Part shown: piece by piece, positions 35,831-47,678 of the stretch
How positions within the stretch are numbered: position 1 is the first letter of the stretch
How the letters are laid out: each line of letters starts with the position of its first letter
From: Calonectria ilicicola
Lineage: Eukaryota > Ascomycota > Sordariomycetes > Hypocreales > Nectriaceae
Direction of reading: 5' to 3'
Assembly (NCBI GenBank): GCA_020809705.1
Contig: CP085828.1
Location: forward strand, 6,882,001 to 6,946,000
Length of the DNA stretch: 64,000 nt
Notes under the pieces: generated by a model
Told to the model about the DNA's origin: nothing
Database searches by the model: none
What the model saw: the letters and a program-made list of their open reading frames with translations, nothing else
Translations under genes and position numbers: made by a program

Positions 35831-37969
35831 GGTTATCGAATTAAACTTGACGACCTGGGGACGAGAAGGAGGAAGAAGAGGAGGAGAGACTGGAGAAAGA
35901 AGACAAGGAATCGACAAGGGAATCGGAGCGGGAAAGACGTTAAAGAACCCTGCCAACTCTAGCTCCCGCGTCGAAAAACGATTAACCCAGGGGGCCGGGA
36001 TCACCGTAGAACGGTCGAAAAGTTCGTTCGGAAGACGTGGCGCGGGCTAAAAGCTGGGCTAGAAGGCAGTTGGGCGGGCAGTTGGTGGTCAGCCCGCCGC
36101 CGTCGTAATATTATGTGGCGTCCTCGTCGCCCGAGGCGCCCCGGGAACGCCCATCCCCTTGTTCGCCGGTGGCTTGAAGAATGGCAGCCGATGGCATTAT
36201 CGCGACTGTTGGAGCCATTTTAGCGCCTTGCAAGTGGGCATCCCGTCAGTCAGTAGCCAGGCCCTGGCCCCGATCACAGGGCCGATACTCTGACCCAATC
36301 CAATACGTACGGCCTCCAGCTAACCCAACACGGTGGTTGGATTGACCTGAACCTACCCGCCACTGACTAAAGACGTTCGCTAGAGGCAGCAGCCACCTTG
36401 GCAGTGCAAACGAGGCTACCCGCCTTTGCTTTATTTTTCTTGGAAAACCACCTCGGACTTTTCACGAGCCCACGGCTATCGCCGAACGCAATCTCTTCAC
36501 CAACTAGAGGGTTGACTGGTCAACACACTACTGATTGACATTGACTCTTTGCGACTGGCTGTTCGGGTGCAATATAGACAGGAGCATGGGAAATGCCGTC
36601 TGTGACTTGAGAAGACAGGGTCTAATCAGAATGCGAGTGACCTTGAAAGAGAGAGACGATGTGACAGAGGACGCGTACAGCTTGGGGAGTTTCATTGCCA
36701 AGCACGAGACGTTCCAGGAATGACAAAAGTCGTGCAGTGTGATGCTCCAACTCCTTACCATCCTGTGTAGTCTGACACGCACAGCGTCGCATCTATCGGC
36801 GACCTTGCTGATGTTTACTGACTCTGTCCCGTCTAAGATGATGAGCTTCGAACCCTAACCGCCCGCTGACGACGCAAAGCGACGAGTATTTCCGCGGAGA
36901 CCGCTTCCCCTCTCTCCAGTTATTGGTCCCTGCTGATTCTACCGTCAAAAACTGATTATATCAACCCATCGTTGCTAACGTGAGAAACACCTGTTCAGGC
37001 GGGCACCGTTCGGTCATCCAAGAGGAAAGACAGCAAACTGCCATGTCAGAAGTCGCCGAATTCATCCACGCTTTGCGTCCTAGGACGGTAAGCAAAGATC
37101 CAGTGTTGCTCGGCATCGGAATTAGAGTCTGCAGAATTATTGCCGGTTCGGCTGCAAATGTGCTGCATCTGACATGATCTGCGCTTGGCGGCCGAGTTCC
37201 GTGGTTTTGGGGGTCTCGTGAGGATCTACGGGGAAACTCTTCAGGGTGTCCGTTTTTAGAAAAAGATCAGCGAGATCTAAAAACAAATCTAGAAGTGTGC
37301 TGACGCTGTGTTGGCGGCTGCATTGAACCCACCCAGACATGCATGGCCGTATCAACTGGGGATCATTCCTTGTAACGCCATGATACAAAAATGACGGTGA
37401 CTATGATGATAATGATGGTCAAAACATTTTATTCGATTAATTGTTGCCTGTAGGCTGTTATTTTAGCACCAGCCTAATGCTTCATCGATTGTGTCATCAA
37501 CTCCTCAGAGCACTCTAACCCTTTACCGAGCACCAAATGCAGCCCTGAGATCTATCGCAAAGAATTCAACAAAGACACCCCAGTTTCCCTCATCCCGGTG
37601 CGTGACCACATGCTGTAATAGTTGCGAGTATTCTGGTCGACTGCGCGGTTCAAATAAAACAAATATAAACCCAAGAACAAGGCATGGGACTGCCTCGCAG
37701 CAAAGCAAAACGCCTCTCGTCTTTCCTGTCCGTCCCTGCAATGTACAAGCAATCCGTGCGCTGTCTGAATCCAGTTGGTCATGCCTCCCCGAGGCTCCCA
37801 TTGCACATTGTTAGTGCTCCGTGCTGTCATGTGGTTCTTTTTGTACATGTTCCTGAATTACCGTCCATCTTGGACTGTCGGGCTTGGCTTGTCGTCGTCT
37901 CTAAGCGCCTGCTTGAGACCGGGCGACCCTTTGTTATATCGCTTGCTTCTGTTGGAACCAGCGCCGTTC
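35831..37969. other. Intergenic: HET gene upstream region and 3' flank of the KTR gene
   Basis: About 2.1 kb. Small open frames near 36.5, 37.2 and 37.6 kb have no domain, no good splice context and no family resemblance. Nothing else recognised. Confidence 0.5.
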
Positions 37970-39703
37970 TTAGTCGGCCCAGCCACCTGCAACGTCGACC
38001 CATTCGGCCAGGCAAGATCCCTCCTTGCCTTCTACATCGACTACGTCTGTGTCGCATCTGCATCGGCAGCCTACACCATTTGGCTGCTCAGTGTCCCAGT
38101 GCTCCCAGTAATCATCCTCTTCGAAGCGCTTGGCCTCGTCCTTGGTCGTCTCTTCGAGGAAGGGCGTGCGAGGAAGCTGCAGACCTGGCGCATTCGAGGG
38201 ACAGTGCTGAATGGTTGTGTGCCGGTATCCAAAGTCGCGGAAGTAGTGGATATCCCCGGGACCTAGGAGTGCTCCCGCGGCGAGTGAGTGAATCGGTGCG
38301 TCGCCCCACTGTAATCATCAAGTTAGCGTTCCTGCCAAGAAGTGCCAGATATTGAAAAGGAGTCTAAGACATACCCGCTCCATCCAGAAGCCACCACCCC
38401 GGTCCATCATCTGGAAGAAATCGTTGTACTCTTTGCTGCGGAACCAACTGAGCTTTGCGATTTCAAAGTTGGACCAAAAGTGACACATGTTGTACTTTTC
38501 ACCCTCCATCGTCTCGGGATCGATCTTGGGCTTGATGTTGGGGCTAGTTCCTGGCGTGGCACCGGACTCCTTCTCTGTCACCTCATCATCCTCCGGAGGC
38601 TCGACAAACATCTCCCAGAGACCTTGAGATTTTAGACCGTTGAGGCGCTTATATGCTGATGCGTATCGGAAAATGTTAGGAACCGTCTCGCGAAGCTCCT
38701 TGACTGCGATGGTGAAGCCGTATGTCTTATTATTCTCTATCATCTTTAAGAACGGGTCGCTGTGGAATGTTAATATCTTGAAAGTGGCCTCTGATATGTG
38801 TCAACCTACTAAGTGATGTCGCAAAAGTATTTAATGTCTGGCTCAACACGCCAGTACCACTCGTACTTGAGGAGCAGAGGGTGGTTGAAGAAGAAGCTGC
38901 ACACTGTTAGACGGAATTTCCTATCCGTTCGTCGGAGAGGACCTACCCAGAGTAGAAGCGGCACATTTTGTGGTAGCTTTCTAGGCCACCGTACATAACG
39001 GCCTGGTCACCCTGCTTCGCAATGCCCTCCTTGGCAACCTTGGTATCAATCCAATCAGGGTAATCCCACATGTCAGATTCGACCTTGCCAAACTCGACCT
39101 CTCCCGAAACATGCTCCCGCACCGTCTTCTTGAAGTGGTTATCGAAGTCGCCGTCGTTGAGGAAGACATAAGGGTAGTGATACCAGCGGTTAAAGTGGCG
39201 CTCGACAGACTTGATCGACTGGAGGACGCCTCCAAGATCGGTGTTTCGGGCGAGGACGACAAAGGCGGCGTTAGCACGGGGTTTTGATGTATCGGGCTCG
39301 ACGCAGCCCTCGACGAAGACCTTGTCGTACTTTTCGCTAATTCGTCTGTGTAGGCGCAGGCATGTCAGTATATCAGTCGGATATGGGTGAATTGCAGCTG
39401 CCAAAGTCGCAAGGTTACGCACCGCATGCCAGGGGGAGCGCCGCCTGGTATTAAGAATCTGGCAGGAGAGCTTGGGTGGCTGAGGAAGAGCGTGAAGATG
39501 AGGATGAGGACGAGCATCGGGAAGAAAATGACGATGCCCAGCGGCACGGAGATGGTTGAGTTCCCCCGCAATCGCAACGGGCGGCGGAAGAAGGCCCAAC
39601 GGGAATCGGAATTCGATTTGGGTTTGAAGCCCCTCTTCTCCTCGGTGGGAAGGGGAGAGCGTGGTTCGGGAGCCATCTTGCTGGCCCGCCGGATTAAGTC
39701 CAT
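37970..39703 (-). CDS. Alpha-1,2-mannosyltransferase, KRE2/KTR family (GT15)
   Basis: Type II Golgi membrane enzyme that adds alpha-1,2-mannose to O- or N-linked glycans of secreted and wall proteins (family knowledge). Five exons: 39703-39423, 39345-38947, 38896-38810, 38759-38375 and 38308-37970; 496 aa. After a basic cytoplasmic tail comes a signal anchor at about 55-75 ([18 protein letters not shown]), then the GT15 catalytic domain. Landmarks are [42 protein letters not shown] (formed over two splice sites), [12 protein letters not shown] and [18 protein letters not shown]. The C-terminus has the Cys-rich CRCRCD typical of the family. Which KTR paralogue it is cannot be decided by eye. 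Confidence 0.94.
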
Positions 39704-40602
39704 GATGATAACGGGCCGGGCTCAACGGCTGGTGGAGCGGATAGGTTCGACGAGGATCGAGTGAACATAGAAAGCGCCGCTACAAGGCGCCAGCGTCGGA
39801 GCGGCGACGGCGGTTGTGGTGAATAGGAGTCGAGGGGTTCGAAGCTGGAGTGGCAATGCGAGAGATGGCGGGAGGAGGAGGAGGAGGAGGATCACAATCG
39901 GGTCGGCGCCGAGCTCATATGGACGGGGGCGGTGGGAATTGGAGCAGAAAAGCAATGACCGCACGATCGCCAACGGGAGCAGGATTGCACAAGCAAGAGA
40001 GCGGACGACGGGGCTAGCTCTGGACGTTATTGATGCTGGAATTAATAACGAGCGGCAGGGACTAGACCACGTTCCCTAAACCAGAAATTCCCACCCACTG
40101 ACGCGTCCAGAGCCGAAAGCTACAGCGGTGGGGCCTCTCTTTAGCTGCGGCGGAACCGGCAGACGGAGAACCACACCAGCGAAGAAAGGGGAAGGAGATG
40201 TAATAGAAATCGCTGCGGCGGCGGGGGGAGGGGGGATCAAGAAGACGTGGAGCTTCAAAAACGGTTTGATGTGGCAATGGTGATGTCAAGTTTTTTTTTT
40301 CTATGTTTTGGAGTGTTGATGCTATTTTTTGTTGTTCACGTCATGTAAGCGCATGTACATACGTACGCATGTATGTAAGCCCCCGATCATCGAGCGGCGC
40401 GATGAGTGGCAGATGCGGAGGAGGGGGGGCAGCCGTGGGACGTTCTGGAGCAGCCTCGCTGGCAGGAGGACAAGGCGGCCGAGCACAAAACAAGGTGAGC
40501 CAACAGCGCTTGTTGTCTTTTTTTTTTTCCTGAGCGGCACGGCTTCTTTTTTTTTTCTTCGGGGAGGACGGGGGCGCTTGGAGGGGATCGAGCAAGGAGG
40601 TG

Positions 40603-40624
40603 ATCCCTGTTCGCGAACAGGGAT
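40603..40624. repeat. 22-bp perfect palindrome
   Basis: ATCCCTGTTCG is followed directly by its exact reverse complement. It lies in the shared upstream region of two divergent genes, 0.9 kb from the KTR start and 1.0 kb from the DUF4604 start. It could be a dimeric regulator site or chance. Confidence 0.6.
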
Positions 40625-41540
40625 GCTAGGGGTTAAATCGACGGAACCAATCACGACATGCTCATCGCAAAACTGGGCCCAATCAGGGGGCCTGCAGCGC
40701 TCTCGAATTACCGGAAGATTTGGTGTCCCCAATCCGGCAGCGTTTTGCAATCGGGAAACGGCCCAGTCGCCTGAGGGCATGCAGTTAGTGTCTGTAGACG
40801 AGACGAGAGAATGACGAGCTTGCCGGGATCAGGGCCGTCTTAATTGTTGGATGTGTGTGAGTGTGTGTGGATTAGATACAAGATATGCATGTACTATCAT
40901 TATTTACATACATGTCTCGCCTCGCTCGTTCGGTTGTTCTGTGCCGAACCAAGCGCCTTGTTGGTATCAGCCAAGTCTGTGGGTTGTCTGTGGACAATGC
41001 AATGTGTCTGTTGTTGTGTTGGGTCGGTAGTGGTTGGCCTGCTGCTGCTGCGGCGGGTGCGTCGTCGTCGTCCCGGGCCACTGGCAGCGTGCATCATAGC
41101 GATGCGCATTGCATGCGACATCTCAGGGGGACGACATGATGCATGAAGAGAGCTAAAAGCGGTAGCCAGGATCTAGAATTGTGTCCTTATCTATGCCCGG
41201 CGACCAGGTGTAAATCTGGTGAAGACGTCCGGCGTCCGTCGTGGAGGAGCAGAGCCCATGTCCCCATGCCATGCCATGCCCGTTCAGCCTCATGCCAAAA
41301 CGTTAGCCACAAACGGTGATCCCTCACCTTAGCTTGACCTTGACAGCCAGCCACAGAATCCTAGCAACTTGGGCCACACATCGCAAACTCTCCCACACCG
41401 CGATACTACCCTCATCTCCCTCAACCCCATTTGTTTCCCTCTTGCAGCACAAACCTGCCTACAAAGTGGGCGTCGAGTGGGCGGTAATTTTTCATCTGCA
41501 CCTGTTGGCCGCCGCCGCGTCATCTAATTTGTCCAAATAA

Positions 41541-41612
41541 ACACCCCCCGTTCCCCTCTAAACATCCCGTCCCCTCCCCCCCCTCCATCACACGCACACA
41601 CAATCTGGTCTG
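41541..41612 (+). promoter_or_regulatory. CT-rich block directly upstream of the DUF4604 gene
   Basis: A C/T-rich run, including several CCCC stretches, ends shortly before the ATG at 41618. It is the usual setting of a transcription start in these fungi; no TATA box was recognised. Confidence 0.35.
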
Positions 41613-41617
41613 AAGCC

Positions 41618-42121
41618 ATGCCACCGCCCAAGATTACCTCCAAGAACCTGTCCTACGACACCTCCACCCCGCCTTTTCTGGCCGCGCTCCGAGCACAGGC
41701 TTCCGGCGCTCCGGGCCCCGACCCTATTCTTGCCGCGCAACGGCGATCGGGCAAGAAGCGGTCCAGCAGCGAGGAGGCCGAGGATGCGCCGCTCGTCGTT
41801 GATGAGTCGGGCAATGTCGTCAGAGACCTCGAGGTCGACAAGGACGGCGTCGTAGTCAACGACTCACAAGCTCACCCGGATGCATCAGAGGGCGCATCTG
41901 GTAAAGATGCGTCAAAGACATCAGATGCCAAGGCTGTCATGGGCGGACGAAAGCGCAAAGTCGGCAAGGTCATTGGCGGCGACTCAGCGGACCAGCCTGA
42001 TGAAAAGGACAAGGACGTTAAAGCCAAAGTAGAAAAGAACGGCGAGGACAAATCCAAGGATCGCAAACCAAAGAAGAAGCCCAAGAAGATCAAACTGAGC
42101 TTTGACGAGGACGAAGGCTGA
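41618..42121 (+). CDS. DUF4604-domain protein
   Basis: Conserved fungal protein of unknown role, probably nuclear by composition. It is intronless, 167 aa. The opening KNLSYDTSTPPFLAALRAQ is the hallmark of DUF4604 (family knowledge). The middle is acidic and disordered, with a KKRSSSEEAE stretch. The tail is very basic (DRKPKKKPKKIKLSF) and looks like a nuclear localisation signal, ending in an acidic DEDEG. The ATG follows a CT-rich promoter block and no upstream in-frame ATG is better. It shares its upstream region with the KTR gene. Confidence 0.88.
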   Translation: MPPPKITSKNLSYDTSTPPFLAALRAQASGAPGPDPILAAQRRSGKKRSSSEEAEDAPLVVDESGNVVRDLEVDKDGVVVNDSQAHPDASEGASGKDASKTSDAKAVMGGRKRKVGKVIGGDSADQPDEKDKDVKAKVEKNGEDKSKDRKPKKKPKKIKLSFDEDEG

Positions 42122-42785
42122 ATAAGCCAACGGACACAGCCTTTTTTGCCTTGTTTTACTTTACTTCACTTGCAGCCGGCCAACCAATTCAAGAGTTGAG
42201 TAATGTCTCAAACCACACGGGCTGCTGCTGTGCCGCAATTGGTTGCCTAGGATCGCCGAGGACTCACGCCACCTTCAAAGTTGCCTGAGGGGCTGCATTT
42301 GAGAGGTTGATGGCTCACGCCGGAAGCCAGAAACTCTTCTCTTCTCTTGGGTTTACGAATTGGCTTTCTATCGTCCACGTAGGGGTCGTCTCATTGTTAG
42401 GGATACTCAATGATTGGCTAGTGAAGAGCTTGGATTGGTCATAGGCTAGAAACGTGAGGGTACCAAGCTTACGATGCAACTGCATGAACCACTATCCAGC
42501 TTCCCAAACTTCCTGGAGTCGACCCTATGAATAATTGCGGCTTGGCAACCTAACCCACCAATTCAAAATCGCATCAGACATCGCACATCACTGCAATATT
42601 GGCCTCTCTCATCACCGTGAACCTAGGCAACTCAAGTGGTCAAACAACTTCCGAAAGCTAGTAAATTGACACAGGGAACAAGGCACCCTAAATCTACATT
42701 CAAATCCGCTGCACTCCCCGGGGCACCATCCCACCTCCGTCTAGTTTTCCCTCGATACAACCATTCTCAATAGCATGCTGTGCAT
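42122..42785. other. Intergenic between the convergent DUF4604 and COX4 genes
   Basis: About 660 bp of 3' flanking DNA for both genes. No gene, repeat or RNA recognised. Confidence 0.55.
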
Positions 42786-43649
42786 TTATCGGTATCGGTA
42801 CTCGGGCTTGATGAAATCGGCGAAGGTCTTGGGCTCCTCGATCTCAGGAGGGTGGTGGTGGTGGTGGTCATCCTCAGCGCCGACGTAGTCCATCTTGTAG
42901 ACGCTGCCGCACTCGGGGCATCGCTCAATAGGGCGGTCCTTGGAAATCTGAAAAGTCATTCGATGTTAGCAACAACCCAGCTCCATCCGTCCGGGCATGG
43001 CCAATTGCCATGGGATAACACTTACGCCGAGCCACTGAACGACGTGGGAGCCAGCGGGGGAGCCGGTGCAACCAGCAAACTGCTCCTCACCGGCAGATCG
43101 CACGGAGATGGGGTTCTCCATCGTTCCCTTGCGGGAGGCGTCAAGAGGGCGCATGTCGAAGATGTCGACACCCTCCATCTTACCGAGAATTTCGAGACGC
43201 TCAAGACCGGTGGCCTGCTCGAGATCGGTGGGGACGGAACCGGGCTTGGCACCAGGTCCGAAAAGATCCTCGTCGGTGCGGACCTCTGTTGGCAGCTACT
43301 CGTCAGCGGATCACGATCAATGGCGGTGGTGGTGGTGGCTCGACCGAGGTTATCGAGCGGGCGGGACGATAGCAATCGGGTGCTCGGAATGGTGGTGACA
43401 TACCCTTCAGAGTCTTGTAGCCAACCTGCTTCTCGGCAGAGGCAGCGGGCTTGGGGGCATCGCCTATATAGAGCATCACAAGTCAGCCGTCATCAATCAT
43501 ACGACGATTGCCATTGGTCATTCCAGGGCCAATTGACGGGCGGGAGCAAAATGCGTACGGCGGACGATGGAGGTGGTGAAGGAGCGGGCGACGACGGGTC
43601 GGATGGCGGCGCGGCGGGCCGCGGCGATGGCGGTGCGTTGCATGAACAT
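42786..43649 (-). CDS. COX4: Cytochrome c oxidase subunit IV (yeast Cox4; mammalian Vb), mitochondrial precursor
   Basis: Nuclear-coded subunit of respiratory complex IV on the matrix side of the inner membrane. Exons are 43649-43559, 43463-43404, 43285-43026 and 42947-42786; 190 aa. The N-terminus (MFMQRTAIAAARRAAIRP) is an Arg/Ala-rich import presequence. The conserved body contains DLEQATGLERLEILGK and the zinc-binding site, CTGSPAGSH plus CPECGSVYK after the last splice. A run of five His (DDHHHHHPP) and the closing PEYRYR are typical of the fungal protein. All introns are GT..AG and preserve the frame; an ATG two codons further in is an alternative start. Confidence 0.94.
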
Positions 43650-45327
43650 TGTGACGATTGCGCCGACGATGGAGGTTTGGGTGATGCTTGGGAGCAAGTG
43701 TTTCTCGAGGGATTTGTGAGGATGGGCTGATTTGGAGGAAGTTGAATGGCGGACCCAATTCGGGCACGGGAATTGACCAATCACGTCGCGCCTAATTTGA
43801 ACCACGTGACTTGAGCTCACAAGCTCGGCTGACTTCTGGCATCCTTGGAACTTTACCCGAACGAACCATTATCACAACACCTGACGATCGACAGTGGCTT
43901 CGTATTCGTACGCCTTATCTCTAGTGCTATCAATTAAGAGGCATCTCAGTTGTTGGTTCTCCAGTGTGTTGCTGTGGCCGTCTGGTGCACCCCTCTGTGA
44001 ATTTGCAATGCTTACTATTTTCGGCTTGGGAATTTTTAGGTTCGCCGAAAGCCGCGTCTCAAGCTTCAGTTGTCAATGGCACCATTTGAATCCCAATCTG
44101 AACAATAATCATTGGCATTGTATAAGCCACGTAGAATTATAGATTGATATAGTGGTGTTAAACTCATATCTAATTAGACAAACTGAGAAGTTCTACAAAG
44201 TGTTCTGGAAGATCAATGCGTTATGTTACTATTCTGTGACTAGTGAAACTAGCAATACTATGGACCCTGTAAATAGCCCGTCTCGATGTACCCGAAGGAA
44301 CTCGCTTGGATTATTCAAACCTTGGCTTGATAGGACCTCGAGCAAAAATAATTTAGAATAGAATTAAGCTGTTTAATCCAATTTCTCCCGAGATTATTTT
44401 ATAACCTTTCTTTTTTTTTATCATTGTTGAGACTAATTGAGACTCGTAGAATCTTTGTAGGCTTATGGGTTTATTTGTTTAGTTAAACGGTTGCTCGGAA
44501 TAAAAGGGTTACTACTATTGCCCCTCATGCTTACGGGAACTACTCCCTTGGCGAGAATGGCGGGGTAAAGTTTATGAATAGGTTAAGATGTATAAACTCA
44601 CCTAGCCACGATATGCATAATAAAAAAAGCGATAAAGAATAAGAGGATTCAAATCGAAATATGATGAGAGAAGATATTTACTACGGCGGTCTATTTTGCT
44701 ACAATAGTCTGACATTGATATGCATACCGATGCGAGCATAATTTATGTGTGATAGGTACCCTGGAGGCCAGGCATTTTCCACCAGAAGGAAACATGCTAT
44801 TTCCCACCAAAGTTCAGTGTTCGTTGCATAGAGCCGTTCTCCCTTATAAAATGCGTTGGCTGGCTATACATTGCCCGTTCTTTCGATATGTTGGTTTCAA
44901 CAATTACACACAATCACACCCTTGGTGGGGTTGCGTGCCATGGCTTGTCCACGCGACAATTGCGATTGGCACGTTAGGTGAGGTGGCATGCAAGTATAGC
45001 GGGCTGCAGGGACTACCCGTGCCCCCCAAGCGCCAATACACGGCGGTTATTCGCTGCAACTCGATTGATAGGAGTGCCTGCTAAAGGCAGGATTCACATA
45101 GCCCTGGCCTGCGTAGCCGTATGGAGGGGCGCTATGTGCTGTCCTGCAGGTGCTGTAACAAGCAAAATGTAAGGGTGGCGAAGCTCTGATGTTACTCTTC
45201 TTTCGCATGATGCGTTCAAATAAGTTTTCTTGTACCTCCCATCATTCTGTTACCTTGTTGGCCCGTCGTATCTCGATGCGATCCTATCGCGAGGCGCCTG
45301 TGATGAATTCACAATCTTGAGGTAGCC
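43650..45327. other. Intergenic between the divergent COX4 and GT69 genes, with an AT-rich core
   Basis: About 1.7 kb. From about 44100 to 44760 the sequence turns distinctly AT-rich and loses long open frames, unlike the GC-richer flanks. It may be a worn transposon remnant, but no terminal repeats or transposase fragments were recognised. The rest is presumed promoter. Confidence 0.45.
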
Positions 45328-46846
45328 ATGCATCGCAAGCTGCTGTTGGTGCTTGTGCCAACTCTTTGCTTTCTGCTGGCTGCGACGAGTCTGTATCTTG
45401 GTCGCGACCACCTTTCTCGATTACCCTCATTTCATTTTTCTTTCCAGGATAAAGCGACAGCGTCGGCCACGATTTCGACCACAAGGCTTGATCAACTCGG
45501 CACCTCACAAACACAAACAACTTTACCAACCTCGTCCGCGACATTATCGACTGGCAGCTTTATCGCTGCTACCATCACCCCTCCCAAGCAATCTGATAGT
45601 ATTTCGATCGAGCATCTTGCTTCATCTTCGACTCAATCCTCGACCCCATCTGCGCATAGTACGGCGATTGCCATTTCGAATGGCAAGTAGCAGTTTGTCC
45701 CAACACCCGCGTTTCATTTACTCATTTCATTTAGGCACCATCCTTACTAGCGATGCTATTTCTACCTATATCGCAGCCATTCTCGACCCCGCGGCAACAA
45801 AACCCTCTCGGCTTGAGTGTCCTGCCTTGAACACGACTCGATATGAAGCTTTGCGACAGGTACAGCAAAGCCCAGAGGACCACCCGCGTATTGACTTCTT
45901 TTTCGCCCTCGATTTGAGAAACTGCCTGCATCTTCTCCCGCGACTCTTGGGAAGCATCGTGGAGGCTGCTCAGTTTCTAGGGACCCAACGCTGTGCGCTG
46001 TCCATTGTCGAAGGAAACTCGCCAGATGGAACGTCCGATGTCCTCGTGGCTTTGCAACCTTATCTCGATCGCCTCGGTCTCTCGTACTACTACAACACGT
46101 CAGATGTCAACCCCGCTAAAGGTGACAGAATTCGCAAGCTAGCCGAGCTGCGCAACCTCGCACTCCGGCCCATGTTTGACAATGCAGACCGTGTATCGGA
46201 AAACACCACTGTGCTCTTCATCAATGATGTTGCTGCTTGCGCTGAAGATCTCCTGGAGCTTGCGCTTCAACGCCGCACGCTTGGCGCTGACATGACATGT
46301 GCCATGGACTGGACATACGTGGGCCCAGATCCGACATTTTACGATGTCTGGATAGCCCGGACTATCGAGGGCGATTCTTTCTTTGAGATACCTCCTGATG
46401 GTAACTGGAATTCGGCGTGGAACCTTTTCTGGAACTCCCCTGAGACTAGTGACCGCTATCGTGACAACCTACCCTTTCAGGTTTTTTCGTGCTGGAATGG
46501 CGCAACGGCCATTAGTGCGGCGCCTTTTCTAGAAGGCATTCGCTTCCGGGACGCTCGCGGTGGTGAAGATGAATGTGCACAGGGAGAGCCGCAGCTTTTC
46601 TGCAAAGAAATGTGGTTTAAGGGGTACCGCAAAATTGCTGTTATCCCAACCGTGAACCTTGAGTACTCGGATGAAAAAGGCAGAGCGATTAAGCAGCTTA
46701 AGGGATATACATCGGACTGGACGCGCAACGAGGTGGATGGAGAGGGAAGCATTGACTGGATACCTGAACCGCCTGAGAAGGTCAAGTGTATGCCGTCATG
46801 GGGCAATCAGTTCTGGCGTCCCTGGAACGAGACACTAAATACTTGA
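45328..46846 (+). CDS. CAP59/CMT1-type glycosyltransferase (GT69) with an apparent GC-AG intron
   Basis: Putative Golgi alpha-mannosyltransferase; related proteins act on capsule or wall glycans in other fungi (family knowledge). Exon 1 is 45328-45682, the 52-bp intron 45683-45734, exon 2 45735-46846; 488 aa. The donor is GCAAGT and the acceptor TTTAG; no GT donor joins the two frames. Exon 1 codes a signal anchor (LLLVLVPTLCFLLAATSLYL) and a Ser/Thr-rich stem. Exon 2 codes the GT69 domain: DFFFALDLRNCLHLLPRLL, SIVEGNSPDGTSDVL, VLFINDVAACAEDLLEL, ADMTCAMDW and FYDVWIARTIEGD. The family's usual FLNDV is FINDV here. An alternative reading starts at 45353 in the exon-2 frame without an intron, but lacks a clean membrane anchor. 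Confidence 0.85.
45683..45734 (+). other. GC-AG intron of the GT69 gene
   Basis: A 52-bp intron with an AATG|GCAAGT donor (the six-base GC-donor consensus) and an ATTTAG acceptor. Phase 1; joining gives Ser-Asn-Gly-Thr-Ile. Confidence 0.65.
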
Positions 46847-47678
46847 TCGAGGAATAGGCAAGTCTGTTGAGATTTGGAAGGACATTATGTATGATACCCT
46901 CAGAAAGATAGATCAAGTGACTTTGTAGTTGGCAGAATATGCCTTTTGCTGAAATATCAATGGCCTTTTTGTCGCAACCCTCAAGTAATTGTCACATTAA
47001 CTTTTGTAGAGATTGGTTCTGGGTGTAGTTCGAGGGTGTTTATTGGGAACTTGCATCTGATTCATGGAGATTTCAGCTTGTCTATCGGACAAATGCATCG
47101 TTCCTGTTCCGCTTTGTAATCGATCGATCTTGCCATTTAGCGGGACATGTGAAAACTTAATCTCTTCTTTTCGTTAGCTTTGAAGATCGATTAATTTTAT
47201 TGCCCAGGCTAGATATATGCGAGCGCTTATTAGCTTTGGCAAAGCGGTTGCGAAGCGGGGAAACGTTGCAATTACGAGTAACTCGGGCTAAAGACACAAC
47301 CATCTCAGACCTGGCATAGCTCCTATGCGAGCCTGATTTAGGATGAAGATTTATAAGCTGGATTGTTCATGATCCATGCCAAGACTATGTATTAATCATC
47401 ATGATGCTGCTGGAGACTCTGAGCTACGGAACCCGAGAAACCCGTGCCCCGTTTGGCAGCCATGTGGACCAACAATAGTCTTGAGTTGGTCCGGATTTTC
47501 GCACTTGATAGATGTCCGAGCCTCCAAACGACCTCATTTCTATTGGATAGCGTTTAGGCATTCCGTCCGTGTTACGCCTTCATGCGTATGCTTTGAGGAT
47601 AAAGGGAGGGGGAACGGCTGGTTGAGATTGAGAGTGCTGATCATTGTAGTTTCTCATTCATTTACAGATTTATAAAAA
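46847..47678. other. Intergenic: GT69 3' flank and upstream region of the reductase gene
   Basis: About 830 bp. A TTTACAG acceptor-like site ends 11 bp before the next start codon, so a 5'-leader intron is possible. No gene seen. Confidence 0.5.

Larger units (their letters stand above)
39704..41617. other. Shared upstream region of the divergent KTR and DUF4604 genes
   Basis: About 1.9 kb without a gene. It contains a 22-bp perfect palindrome at 40603-40624, alternating GTAC/GCAT sites near 40350-40380, and a CT-rich block just before the DUF4604 start. Confidence 0.5.

Noticed and set aside
36528..37388. Small minus-strand open frames between the HET and KTR genes
   Set aside because: No domain, no supporting splice sites, and no conserved sequence pattern.
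37684..38355. Plus-strand open frames over the 3' end of the KTR gene
   Set aside because: They overlap, antisense, the last exon of a well-supported GT15 gene and have no domain.
45353..46846. GT69 model starting at 45353 without an intron
   Set aside because: Its N-terminus lacks a clean signal anchor, whereas the 45328 frame has one and connects through a consensus GC-AG intron; kept only as an alternative.
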